NCBI RefSeq assembly: GCF_900021175.1
Contig: NZ_FCOP01000007.1
Span: 124,001 to 188,000, forward strand
Origin: Pseudenterobacter timonensis
Lineage (GTDB): Bacteria; Pseudomonadota; Gammaproteobacteria; Enterobacterales; Enterobacteriaceae
Reading direction: 5' to 3'
Length of the DNA stretch: 64,000 nucleotides
A model generated the notes under the pieces. That model had not been told where the DNA came from. It worked only from the letters and a program-made list of their open reading frames with translations, and did not search any database. Shown piece by piece: positions 1-7,604 of the stretch. Numbering within the stretch: the stretch's first letter is position 1; the number at the start of each line of letters is the position of its first letter. Made by a program: the position numbers and the translations under genes.

Positions 1-37
1 ATGCTGGCGCAGAAGGTGAGGAGTAGGGGAAGGCGAG

Positions 38-63
38 CCTGAAGAGGAATTTATCTCTTCAGG
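38..63. terminator. Perfect 9-bp inverted repeat
   Basis: CCTGAAGAG (38-46) and CTCTTCAGG (55-63) pair around an 8-base loop. No clear T-run follows on either strand, so it is a stem-loop that may end transcription from a gene left of the window or from the broken antitoxin gene. A short plus-strand frame starting at base 1 ends at base 42, but nothing identifies it. Confidence 0.4.
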
Positions 64-281
64 CTCTTGCAGCCCAATGTTTGAAGAGGCCGATTTTTAG
101 CTCATTTCCGCGTTGCTGGTGGTGGATAATCGGAACTATCCACCACCTGTTTTTGCGAGAGTTTTAACTCTTCACGTATCACTTGTGAATGGGTTTCGAA
201 GATCATCTCATCCGCCATTTCCTTGATCCTTGCCTGGCTTTCTGGCGAGCGGGAAGCAATAATTTCGTTTAGAGTTTTCAT
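59..281 (-). pseudogene. Remnant of an XRE-family (HigA-like) antitoxin gene
   Basis: An open frame starts with ATG at 281 behind a good GGAGG site and reads MKTLNEIIASRSPESQARIK and on to LSQKQV, which I recognise as the N-terminus of short XRE/HigA-like antitoxins of about 95-100 residues. It then runs into an 11-bp palindrome and stops at 102 after 59 codons, so the helix-turn-helix is missing. In another frame just downstream the family's later motif QRGNELK is still readable (about 118 down to 98) before a stop at 59-61. An internal deletion or replacement with a frameshift explains both pieces. No RelE/HigB-type toxin partner is next to it. The gene identity rests on recalled family sequence. 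Confidence 0.6.
118..155 (+). terminator. Stem-loop with T-run inside the broken antitoxin gene
   Basis: GGTGGTGGATA (118-128) pairs perfectly with TATCCACCACC (137-147) around an 8-base loop. TGTTTTTG follows on the plus strand, so it has the form of a rho-independent terminator reading rightwards. It sits exactly where the HTH of the antitoxin should be encoded. Confidence 0.45.
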
Positions 282-338
282 TTTGTTGCCTCCATTTTTG
301 TTATTCCCTTTCAGGGCCAGAGTATGCCTGAACAGCTA

Positions 339-680
339 TTAAACCGGATGGTTTGTGGTCGATTTTGCGAGCGTCTTTCCAGAGCGCTGAGACTGAATGG
401 CCGCGAACGCTTCTTCTAAATGAACGAGCTGAGCTTTCGTCTGTTTGTAATCGTCCAGTAACTGCTGCTCTTTCTCGCTATACGCCACCAGAACGATACA
501 TCCTTTCATTACCTTTACCGTAACCTGATTGCCGGTATCAAACCCCGCCGCGCGCAGCCATTTTCCGGAAAGGATGATTTTGGGCGTAGATTTGTCGAAA
601 ACATTTGGGCGGTATCCCACTATTATCGAATGCTCGGTTCCGGATTGGTCGGTGTCTGGGGTAGAATGCGAATCAGCCAT
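339..680 (-). CDS. SymE-family toxin-like protein
   Basis: 113 residues from an ATG at 680 preceded by AAGGAG; a longer reading from 776 uses a non-ATG codon and has no such site. Residues about 33-66 (KIILSGKWLRAAGF, then VTVKVMKGCIVL) match the SpoVT/AbrB-like core of SymE, the SOS-induced E. coli protein whose overexpression condenses nucleoid DNA and stops translation and growth. The tail, residues 70-113, is a charged, probably helical extension. E. coli symE is controlled by LexA and by the antisense RNA SymR; I see no LexA box here. The gene diverges from a small RHH-like gene and is followed on the same strand by the antitoxin remnant. Toxicity is inferred from family only. Confidence 0.75.
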   Translation of the reverse strand: MADSHSTPDTDQSGTEHSIIVGYRPNVFDKSTPKIILSGKWLRAAGFDTGNQVTVKVMKGCIVLVAYSEKEQQLLDDYKQTKAQLVHLEEAFAAIQSQRSGKTLAKSTTNHPV

Positions 681-762
681 AATCAACTCCTTGATAGTTG
701 GTGAGGTTAGACGCCATTTAGTGTTCCAACACTGCTGGGCGTTGCTTGAATTGGGAATCCAT

Positions 763-810
763 GTGGTAGGTACCACATGTAGATAAACTAACCGAAGTGG
801 TACCTACCAT
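763..810. promoter_or_regulatory. Paired operator-like dyads between symE-like and RHH-like genes
   Basis: GTGGTA-gg-TACCAC (763-776) and GTGGTA-cc-TACCAT (797-810) are two near-identical short palindromes 34 bp apart. Together they also form a 13-bp inverted repeat (764-776 with 797-809). The right copy overlaps the start codon of the small gene at 809. A different dyad, AGTGTT-cc-AACACT, lies at 720-733. Ribbon-helix-helix repressors commonly bind such short repeated palindromes, so autorepression by the neighbouring protein is a reasonable inference. Confidence 0.5.
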
Positions 811-970
811 GCAAGAGAAAAAGAAACCAAATTTTGATCGAACCAAAAGCACTATGAAGAACATTCGGTTCGAGGATGAGCTTTTGGAGCAGATTGAGAA
901 AGCTGCGGGGAAAGGAAATTTTAGTAAGTGGGTTAAGGAAGCTTGTCGTAAAAGATTATTGGAAAAATAG
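809..970 (+). CDS. Small ribbon-helix-helix-like protein (YlcI/YnfO, DUF3950 type)
   Basis: A 53-residue basic protein. Residues 16-50 (MKNIRFEDELLEQIEKAAGK, then FSKWVKEACRKRL) have the short strand plus two-helix pattern of RHH DNA-binding proteins and resemble the phage/island YlcI/YnfO family. The ATG at 809 has only a weak ribosome site because the operator-like dyad lies there; an internal ATG at 854 is the other candidate but also lacks one. The gene diverges from the symE-like gene and shares its control region, suggesting a regulator of both. Its stop is immediately followed by a stem-loop. Confidence 0.6.
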   Translation: MQEKKKPNFDRTKSTMKNIRFEDELLEQIEKAAGKGNFSKWVKEACRKRLLEK

Positions 971-1000
971 CACAAAGGTAAGATACGAATTACCTTTGTG
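971..1000 (-). terminator. Terminator between convergent RHH-like and DUF262 genes
   Basis: CACAAAGGTAA (971-981) and TTACCTTTGTG (990-1000) are a perfect 11-bp stem with an 8-base loop. Read on the minus strand it is followed by CTATTTTTCC, a usable U-tract, so it should end the DUF262 transcript. The stem may also stop transcripts coming from the other side. Confidence 0.7.
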
Positions 1001-1012
1001 CGCAAACATAAT

Positions 1013-2749
1013 TTAACCCCAAATAGTATCGTATGAAAGCTGTGCAAGAGCTGTTGTACGATTTTCTATATCTACTTGTGTCCATTGATGATTGTGTAAA
1101 TTGCTCGATAAGAATTCTGCTACTACCCTGTAATCAGACTGCTCATATATGGCTTTTTTGGCGGAGAAATCAGCAATGTTTGCTCTGCCATTAATATCTT
1201 GTCCAAGAGGCAACAAGTTTCCTATAGTAGTTACTATAAAAGGATCAATAATCCTGTCTGATTGTGGTGCTATGTGTTCTAATGAAAGGTCTGCTGGCTC
1301 AAATTCGCTCGTTTGCCTCAAATATCTTTCATATTTGGTAAATATATATTGGATTAGTTTTTTATTTGCTGTGTTTTTGTTGGAGAATTGTAAGGTGTTA
1401 AATTTATCAATGAAATTCTGACGCGTAGGTTTTTTTTGTTGCAATGTATTTGTTAGCTCATTGATAACCGCTGAAGCTTGTTGCCTGTTGGATGCCGCTG
1501 ATAAATTTCTGGCGCATTTGGCATAAAGACCTTCTATACCCGATGGGCGTAAACTACAAATCGCATTAAACATAAAATGAAAACTTTCTATTTTATTTAA
1601 AGTCATAATTAATTTTCTTTGCGAGATAATACTATTCATTCTTGCTTTAAATAAAGATAATAGAAAAGATCGCATTATACTTACGTTGAAAGTTTTAAGC
1701 GCAGCCAATGAATTATAGATTGGTCTCTGATCAGCTTGTCTCCAATCAGTTAATTGCGGTGATATAATTTTTACATAGATATCGCAATCTGAATGTAAAC
1801 TATTTAAATATTGTTCTGCGGTAAAAGAACCTGCAGTCCATTGTTTTTTGAAAGCCTTATACAAATTTCTTTTACTTGTATAGGCAAAGGATGTTGTCCA
1901 ATGGTGAATAGAATATTCTTCTAATCCTGCCGAAGTATCTCGTGACGATAATAATGTTACAATCTCATTCCATTTCTGTTTTGCAAAATCAATTGGATAA
2001 GTACCGCTCCATTCTTGTAGTATCTTATTTTTAATTAAGTCCACTGGACTTAAATTTATGCCTCTCGCATTGAGAATCTCAAAAATGGTGTACGCATCAT
2101 CATTGTTTATTACATTTACTCTTATTATTTTTAAATGATCCGCTATAAGATCAATAAGAATATTTAATGTATCTACATAGGCAGCATCGTTGAAATCACC
2201 TTCAATACTGAAGGATTTTTGAAGAGAGGGTTTACTTACAATTTTATTTATTTGATTGAAAGCATTTTGTACAAGAACATCTTCTTCCGATATAACTTCT
2301 GTATCATGCTGCTCTAAATCTTGGATCATTAATCTAAAGTAATTAGTCGTGGAGCGTTTATCTAGTTTGGCAAATTCATTGCCCTGCCTATCTGAACCTT
2401 TTATAAAAGTTTCAAATAATGCACGTGACTGCCGTTCAGCACCTGCTGATTTTAGGGCTCTACAAATAGATGATAGAAACATTGTTATTACAGTTAATCG
2501 TTGCTGACCATCGACTACTTCTACTTCAAAACTATCATCTCGACCAGCCAAAACAAGAGTGCCAATGAAATATTCTTCGCATGTTAAATTTCCATTATCA
2601 TCCTTTTCAATGCTATTAATTAAATCTGACCAGAGTTCATCAATATTATCTTTTGTCCATGAAAAGCCACGTTGATATCGTGGGATGAAATACTGTTTAT
2701 TAACAGATAGTAGTGTGTTAATAGTAACCGGTTCAGCTTGGAAATTCAT
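1013..2749 (-). CDS. DUF262/DUF1524 protein, GmrSD-like putative defence nuclease
   Basis: 578 residues. The N-terminal DUF262 (GmrS/ParB-like) domain shows PRYQRGFSW at 23-31 and the nucleotide-hydrolysis motif DGQQR at 80-84. The C-terminal DUF1524 (GmrD-like, HNH superfamily) part shows LEHIAPQ at 490-496, then IGNLLPL and an Asn-rich NGRAN segment, fitting the H...N...N arrangement of these nucleases. GmrSD of E. coli CT596 is a type IV enzyme that cuts glucosylated hydroxymethylcytosine phage DNA, and related fused proteins occur in several defence systems; the target here is unknown. The gene is much richer in A+T than the core genes and lies next to selC, a classical island insertion site. 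GGGGA upstream of the ATG at 2749 supports the start. Confidence 0.8.
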   Translation of the reverse strand: MNFQAEPVTINTLLSVNKQYFIPRYQRGFSWTKDNIDELWSDLINSIEKDDNGNLTCEEYFIGTLVLAGRDDSFEVEVVDGQQRLTVITMFLSSICRALKSAGAERQSRALFETFIKGSDRQGNEFAKLDKRSTTNYFRLMIQDLEQHDTEVISEEDVLVQNAFNQINKIVSKPSLQKSFSIEGDFNDAAYVDTLNILIDLIADHLKIIRVNVINNDDAYTIFEILNARGINLSPVDLIKNKILQEWSGTYPIDFAKQKWNEIVTLLSSRDTSAGLEEYSIHHWTTSFAYTSKRNLYKAFKKQWTAGSFTAEQYLNSLHSDCDIYVKIISPQLTDWRQADQRPIYNSLAALKTFNVSIMRSFLLSLFKARMNSIISQRKLIMTLNKIESFHFMFNAICSLRPSGIEGLYAKCARNLSAASNRQQASAVINELTNTLQQKKPTRQNFIDKFNTLQFSNKNTANKKLIQYIFTKYERYLRQTSEFEPADLSLEHIAPQSDRIIDPFIVTTIGNLLPLGQDINGRANIADFSAKKAIYEQSDYRVVAEFLSSNLHNHQWTQVDIENRTTALAQLSYDTIWG

Positions 2750-2828
2750 TCCTTAGTCCCCAATTTTCTACAGATCGAAAAGCGTAAGTGATATGTGCAA
2801 AATGTATTTATGAAAAGAAATAAAGAAC

Positions 2829-2923
2829 TGGCGGAAGATCACAGGAGTCGAACCTGCCCGGGACCGCTGGCGGCCCCAACTGGATTTGAAGTCCAGCCAC
2901 CTCACCGGAGATGACGATCTTCC
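2829..2923 (-). tRNA. selC: tRNA-Sec (UCA), selenocysteine
   Basis: A 95-nt tRNA, the unusually long size typical of bacterial tRNA-Sec. On the minus strand it begins GGAAGATCG and ends GATCTTCCGCCA, with the acceptor arms pairing and CCA encoded. The anticodon UCA corresponds to 2887-2889. It delivers selenocysteine at UGA codons with SelA, SelB and SelD. Its 3' end faces the island at 1-2828, the usual orientation for integration at selC. Confidence 0.98.
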
Positions 2924-2954
2924 GCGCCTGCATTGCTACATGGAGGCGGGGCGC

Positions 2955-2960
2955 ATTATA
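2955..2960 (-). promoter_or_regulatory. selC promoter -10 box
   Basis: TATAAT on the minus strand, about 30 bp ahead of the mature tRNA 5' end, with a GC-rich stretch (GCGCCCC) directly downstream like a stable-RNA discriminator. The -35 region is not close to consensus. Confidence 0.55.
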
Positions 2961-3075
2961 GCCACTTTCCCTCCGTAACCACATACCCACACACACTTTT
3001 TTCGCCCTTCTTTTGACCTGCATTACCCCCTTTCGGTTAAATCTTAAGAAAATCCTCAGGTTAGCATTTCGTGCC

Positions 3076-3093
3076 TCGCGATCTTTATCGCGA
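3076..3093. promoter_or_regulatory. Dyad upstream of yicJI
   Basis: TCGCGAT (3076-3082) and ATCGCGA (3087-3093) form a perfect 7-bp inverted repeat with a 4-base spacer, about 120 bp before the yicJ start in the selC-yicJ gap. It could be an operator for a local regulator, but no regulator gene is adjacent and I cannot name one. Confidence 0.25.
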
Positions 3094-3211
3094 TCACAAA
3101 AAAGAAGAAACGTAACCTGCTAACCAGATATCAGAATACCCGTTTTCGAAACAATGGTTTAAAAACAAGAAACCGGTCTCAGCGCCCCCTACAGCGTGAA
3201 GGATAAAAAAT

Positions 3212-4603
3212 ATGAGCGAAGTTCTGTCTGTAAAAGAGAAGATTGGCTATGGCATGGGAGATGCCGCCAGCCACATCATTTTCGACAACGTCATGTTGTA
3301 TATGATGTTTTTCTATACCGATATCTTTGGCATCCCCGCCGGATTCGTCGGCACGATGTTCCTGCTGGCGCGCGCGCTGGATGCCATCTCCGACCCCTGC
3401 ATGGGGCTTATCGCCGACCGCACCCGCAGCCGCTGGGGTAAGTTCCGGCCATGGATTTTGTTCGGCGCGATCCCGTTCGGCATCGTCTGCGTGCTGGCCT
3501 ACACCACGCCGGACCTCAGCCATAATGGCAAACTGATTTATGCCGCCATCACCTACACCCTGCTGACCCTGCTCTATACCGTGGTGAATATCCCTTACTG
3601 CGCGCTGGGCGGTGTTATCACCAACGATCCGACGCAGCGTATCTCCCTTCAGTCCTGGCGCTTCGTGCTGGCCACGGCAGGCGGCATGCTCTCCACGGTG
3701 CTGATGATGCCGCTGGTCAACCTGATTGGCGGCGATGACAAAGCGCTGGGCTTCCAGGGCGGGATCGCCGTGCTGTCAGTGGTCGCCTTTATGATGCTCG
3801 CTTTCTGTTTCTTCACCACCAAAGAGCGTATCCAGGTGCCGCCGAGCACCACCTCCATGCGGGAAGATCTGCGCGATATCTGGCGCAACGACCAGTGGCG
3901 CATCGTCGGTCTGCTCACCATCCTCAACATCCTCGCCGTCTGCGTGCGCGGCGGGGCGATGATGTACTACTGCACCTGGATTATGGGGTCGCCGGAGATG
4001 TTCGTGGCGTTCCTCACCACTTACTGCGTGGGCAACCTTATCGGCTCCGCGCTGGCCAAGCCGCTCACCGACTGGAAATGCAAGGTCAGCGTCTTCTGGT
4101 GGACCAACGCCCTGCTGGCTGTGGCGAGCGTGGCGATGTTCTTCGTGCCGATGCACGCCACAGTGCTGATGTTCAGCTTTATCTTCGTGATTGGCGTCCT
4201 ACACCAGCTGGTGACCCCGATCCAGTGGGTGATGATGTCCGACACCGTCGATTATGGCGAATGGACTAACGGCAAACGCCTCACCGGTATTAGCTTTGCT
4301 GGCACCCTGTTTGTCCTCAAACTCGGCCTGGCGCTCGGCGGCGCGCTTATCGGCTGGATGCTGGCGGGCGGCGGCTACGACGCCGCAGCCAAAACCCAGA
4401 ATGGCACCACCATCACCATTATCATCAGCCTGTTTACCATCGTGCCGGCCATCTGCTATCTGCTGAGCGCCGTGATCGCCAAACGCTACTACACGCTGAA
4501 AACGCCGTTCCTGACCAAAATCCTGGGCGAGCTGGCGCAGGGCGCGCGCCGCAATCAGGAAGAGTTTGACGCGATGCCGGTCGGTAAAGAGTTACAGAAC
4601 TAA
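3212..4603 (+). CDS. yicJ: YicJ, sugar:cation symporter of the GPH family
   Basis: 463 residues, close to the 460 of E. coli YicJ. About 12 hydrophobic segments and the loop-2/3 signature with RTRSRWGKFRPW near residues 69-80 place it in the glycoside-pentoside-hexuronide:cation symporters (MelB relatives) of the inner membrane. It lies 12 bp ahead of yicI, so uptake of an alpha-xyloside such as isoprimeverose followed by cleavage is the likely joint function; the substrate is inferred from the neighbour. The ATG has an AAGGA site 8-9 bases upstream. Confidence 0.93.
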   Translation: MSEVLSVKEKIGYGMGDAASHIIFDNVMLYMMFFYTDIFGIPAGFVGTMFLLARALDAISDPCMGLIADRTRSRWGKFRPWILFGAIPFGIVCVLAYTTPDLSHNGKLIYAAITYTLLTLLYTVVNIPYCALGGVITNDPTQRISLQSWRFVLATAGGMLSTVLMMPLVNLIGGDDKALGFQGGIAVLSVVAFMMLAFCFFTTKERIQVPPSTTSMREDLRDIWRNDQWRIVGLLTILNILAVCVRGGAMMYYCTWIMGSPEMFVAFLTTYCVGNLIGSALAKPLTDWKCKVSVFWWTNALLAVASVAMFFVPMHATVLMFSFIFVIGVLHQLVTPIQWVMMSDTVDYGEWTNGKRLTGISFAGTLFVLKLGLALGGALIGWMLAGGGYDAAAKTQNGTTITIIISLFTIVPAICYLLSAVIAKRYYTLKTPFLTKILGELAQGARRNQEEFDAMPVGKELQN

Positions 4604-4615
4604 GAGGAAGAGAAG

Positions 4616-6934
4616 ATGAAAATCAGTGACGGAAACTGGCTCATTCAACCGGGTCTTAACGTGGTCTATCCGGTGCAGGTGTTCGATGTCGAACAGCAGG
4701 ACAATGAGCTGGTTGTCTATGTTGCGCCGCGCGACGTGCGCGAACGTACCTGGCAGCTGGATACGCCGCTCTTTACGGTCCGCCTGTTCTCCCCGCAGGA
4801 GGGGATCATCGGCGTTCGCCTGGAACACTTTCAGGGCGCGCTGGATAACGGCCCCCACTATCCCCTGAACGTTCTTAAGGATCTGCCGGTAGAGATTGAA
4901 AACACGGCGGAGTATGCGGAGCTGAAAAGCGGCCATCTCAGCGTGCGCGTCACCAAAGGGGAGTTCTGGTCGCTCGATTTTCTGCGCGACGGGCAGCGTA
5001 TTACCGGCAGCCAGTTGAAAAACAACGGCTACGTGCAGGACAGCAATACCGATCGCAACTATGTGTTTGAACGTCTGGATCTGGGCGTGGGGGAGACGGT
5101 CTACGGCCTCGGAGAGCGTTTTACCGCGCTGGTGCGTAACGGCCAGACGGTGGAGACCTGGAACCGCGACGGCGGCACCAGCACCGAACAGTCCTATAAA
5201 AATATCCCCTTCTATCTCACCAACCGCGGCTACGGCGTGCTGGTCAATCACCCGGAAAACGTCTCCTTTGAAGTGGGCTCCGAGAAGGTCTCTAAGGTGC
5301 AGTTCAGCGTTGAAGGGGAGCATCTGGAATATTTTGTCATCGACGGCCCGACGCCAAAAGCGGTGCTGAACCGCTATACGCAGTTTACCGGCCGCCCGGC
5401 GCTGCCGCCCGCGTGGTCCTTCGGCCTGTGGCTGACCACCTCGTTCACCACTAACTACGACGAAGCGACGGTAAACAGCTTTATCGACGGTATGGCCGGG
5501 CGCAATCTGCCGCTGCACGTCTTTCATTTCGACTGCTTCTGGATGAAGGCCTTCCAGTGGTGCGATTTTGAATGGGATCCGGTCACCTTCCCGGACCCGG
5601 AAGGGATGATTCGCCGCCTGAAGGAGAAAGGGCTGAAGGTCTGCGTCTGGATCAACCCTTACATCGGCCAGAAATCGCCGATCTTTAAAGAGCTGAAGGA
5701 GAAGGGCTATCTGCTCAAACGTCCGGATGGTTCCTTGTGGCAGTGGGATAAATGGCAGCCGGGGCTGGCAATCTATGACTTCACCAACCCGGAGGCCTGC
5801 AAATGGTACGCCGACAAGCTGAAAGGGCTGGTCAATATTGGCGTTGACTGCTTCAAGACCGACTTCGGCGAGCGCATCCCGACCGATGTGCAGTGGTTTG
5901 ACGGTTCCGATCCGCAGAAAATGCACAACCATTATGCCTACATCTACAACGAACTGGTGTGGAACGTGCTGAAAGAGACGGTCGGCGAGGAAGAGGCGGT
6001 GCTCTTTGCCCGTTCCGCCTCCGTTGGCGCACAGCAGTTCCCGGTGCACTGGGGCGGCGACTGCTACGCCAATTACGAATCGATGGCGGAAAGTCTGCGC
6101 GGCGGGCTGTCGATTGGTCTCTCCGGCTTTGGCTTCTGGAGCCACGATATTGGCGGGTTCGAGAATACCGCCCCGGCGCACGTCTATAAGCGCTGGTGCG
6201 CGTTCGGGCTGCTCTCCAGCCACAGCCGCCTGCATGGCAGCAAATCCTATCGCGTGCCGTGGGCTTACGATGAAGAGTCCTGCGACGTGGTGCGCCACTT
6301 TACCGAGCTGAAATGCCGGATGATGCCCTATCTCTACCGGCAGGCGGCGCTGGCGCGCGAGTGCGGCACGCCGATGCTGCGCGCCATGATGCTGGAGTTC
6401 CCGGACGATCCGGCGTGCGACTATCTCGATCGCCAGTACATGCTGGGCGACGCGGTGATGGTGGCCCCCGTCTTCTCCGAGGCCGGGGAGGTGCAGTTTT
6501 ACCTGCCGGAAGGGCGCTGGACGCACCTGTGGCGCAACGATGAGATCGCGGGCTGCCGCTGGCATAAACAGCAGCACGATTTCCTGAGCCTGCCGGTCTA
6601 TGTGCGTGAAAACACGCTGCTGGCGCTGGGTAATAACAGCCAGAAGCCGGACTACGCGTGGAACGAGCAGACAGCGTTCCAGCTCTTTAATCTGCAGGAT
6701 GGGGCAACAGCGGTGAGTGAAGTGCCGACGGCGGATGGAACGGTGATCTTCACCCTTACGGCATCCCGTCAGGGCGACACCGTGACCGTGAAGGGTGAAG
6801 GTGATGCGCGGAACTGGTCGCTCTGTTTGCGCAATGTACAGCAGATTAGCGGTGTTGAGGGCGGTTCACACAGCGGCAGCGAGTGGGGCGTGGTGGTGAG
6901 TCCGCAGGGCAGCGAGGTGGTGGTTAAGCTGTAG
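4616..6934 (+). CDS. yicI: Alpha-xylosidase YicI (GH31)
   Basis: 772 residues, the same length as E. coli YicI. It hydrolyses non-reducing alpha-xylosides in the cytoplasm. The GH31 catalytic barrel is clear: the nucleophile Asp lies in [14 protein letters not shown] (near residue 416) and [10 protein letters not shown] marks the later active-site loop. The N-terminal beta-sandwich and C-terminal beta domains are present. RBS GAGGAAGAG lies before the ATG and it is the second gene of a yicJI operon. The long open frame antisense to it is a GC-codon shadow. Confidence 0.96.
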   Translation: MKISDGNWLIQPGLNVVYPVQVFDVEQQDNELVVYVAPRDVRERTWQLDTPLFTVRLFSPQEGIIGVRLEHFQGALDNGPHYPLNVLKDLPVEIENTAEYAELKSGHLSVRVTKGEFWSLDFLRDGQRITGSQLKNNGYVQDSNTDRNYVFERLDLGVGETVYGLGERFTALVRNGQTVETWNRDGGTSTEQSYKNIPFYLTNRGYGVLVNHPENVSFEVGSEKVSKVQFSVEGEHLEYFVIDGPTPKAVLNRYTQFTGRPALPPAWSFGLWLTTSFTTNYDEATVNSFIDGMAGRNLPLHVFHFDCFWMKAFQWCDFEWDPVTFPDPEGMIRRLKEKGLKVCVWINPYIGQKSPIFKELKEKGYLLKRPDGSLWQWDKWQPGLAIYDFTNPEACKWYADKLKGLVNIGVDCFKTDFGERIPTDVQWFDGSDPQKMHNHYAYIYNELVWNVLKETVGEEEAVLFARSASVGAQQFPVHWGGDCYANYESMAESLRGGLSIGLSGFGFWSHDIGGFENTAPAHVYKRWCAFGLLSSHSRLHGSKSYRVPWAYDEESCDVVRHFTELKCRMMPYLYRQAALARECGTPMLRAMMLEFPDDPACDYLDRQYMLGDAVMVAPVFSEAGEVQFYLPEGRWTHLWRNDEIAGCRWHKQQHDFLSLPVYVRENTLLALGNNSQKPDYAWNEQTAFQLFNLQDGATAVSEVPTADGTVIFTLTASRQGDTVTVKGEGDARNWSLCLRNVQQISGVEGGSHSGSEWGVVVSPQGSEVVVKL

Positions 6935-6949
6935 TGGCCTTCCCCTCAC

Positions 6950-7604
6950 CCTAACCCTCTCCCCAAAGGGGAGAGGGGACGGATTGTGCCAGCGGGTAAC
7001 TTTTTATCTTTGTAGGCCAGGTAAGGCGCAGCCGCCACCCGGCTTATTTACTGCGCCGGAGCGGTGGATACCACACCGCCCCTAACCCTCTCCCCAAAGG
7101 GGAGAGGGGACAGATTGTGCCAGCGGGTGGCTTTTTATCTTTGTAGGCCGAGTAAGGCGCAGCCGCCACCCGGCTTATTTACTGCGCCGGAGCGGTGGAT
7201 ACCACACCGCCCCTAACCCTCTCCCCAGAGAGGAGAGGGGACAGATTGTGCCAGCGGGTAGCTTTTTATCTTTGTAGGCCAGGTAAGGTGCAGCCGCCAC
7301 CCGGCTTATTTACTGCGCCGGAGCGGTGGATACCACACCGCCCCTAACCCTCTCCCCAAAGGGGAGAGGGGACGGATTGTGCCAGCGGGTAGCTTTTTAT
7401 TTTTGTAGGCCGGGTAAGGCGCAGCCGCCACCCGGCTTATTTATTGCGCCGGAGCGGTGGATACCACGCCGCCCCTAACCCTCTCCCCAAAGAGGAGAGG
7501 GGACAGATTGTGCCAGCGGGTAGCTTTTTATCTTTGTAGGCCGGGTAAGGCGCAGCCGCCACCCGGCTTATTTACTGCGCCGGAGCGGTGGATACCACGC
7601 CGCC
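6950..7604. repeat. Five 131-bp tandem repeats containing REP palindromes and the yicH 3' end
   Basis: Units begin at 6950, 7081, 7212, 7343 and 7474, all exactly 131 bp, with only scattered base changes. Each contains a palindrome CCCTCTCCCC/GGGGAGAGGG, a REP-type palindrome (GCCGGGTAAGGCGCAGCC with CCACCCGGC), and the complement of the last ten yicH codons plus stop (GGVVSTAPAQ). Only the last unit is joined to the real gene; the other copies (7048-7080, 7179-7211, 7310-7342, 7441-7473) are vestigial gene ends. The copy at 7441 has a silent CAG to CAA change. The array fills the yicI-yicH gap and probably insulates the two convergent transcripts. Confidence 0.95.

Noticed and set aside
681..763. 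LexA box expected for an SOS-controlled symE
   Set aside because: No CTG-N10-CAG with AT-rich centre was found in the upstream region.
4592..6577. 661-codon open frame antisense to yicI
   Set aside because: It lies wholly over a confidently identified GH31 gene, has low-complexity His/Arg/Ala-rich composition, and arises from GC-rich codon bias.
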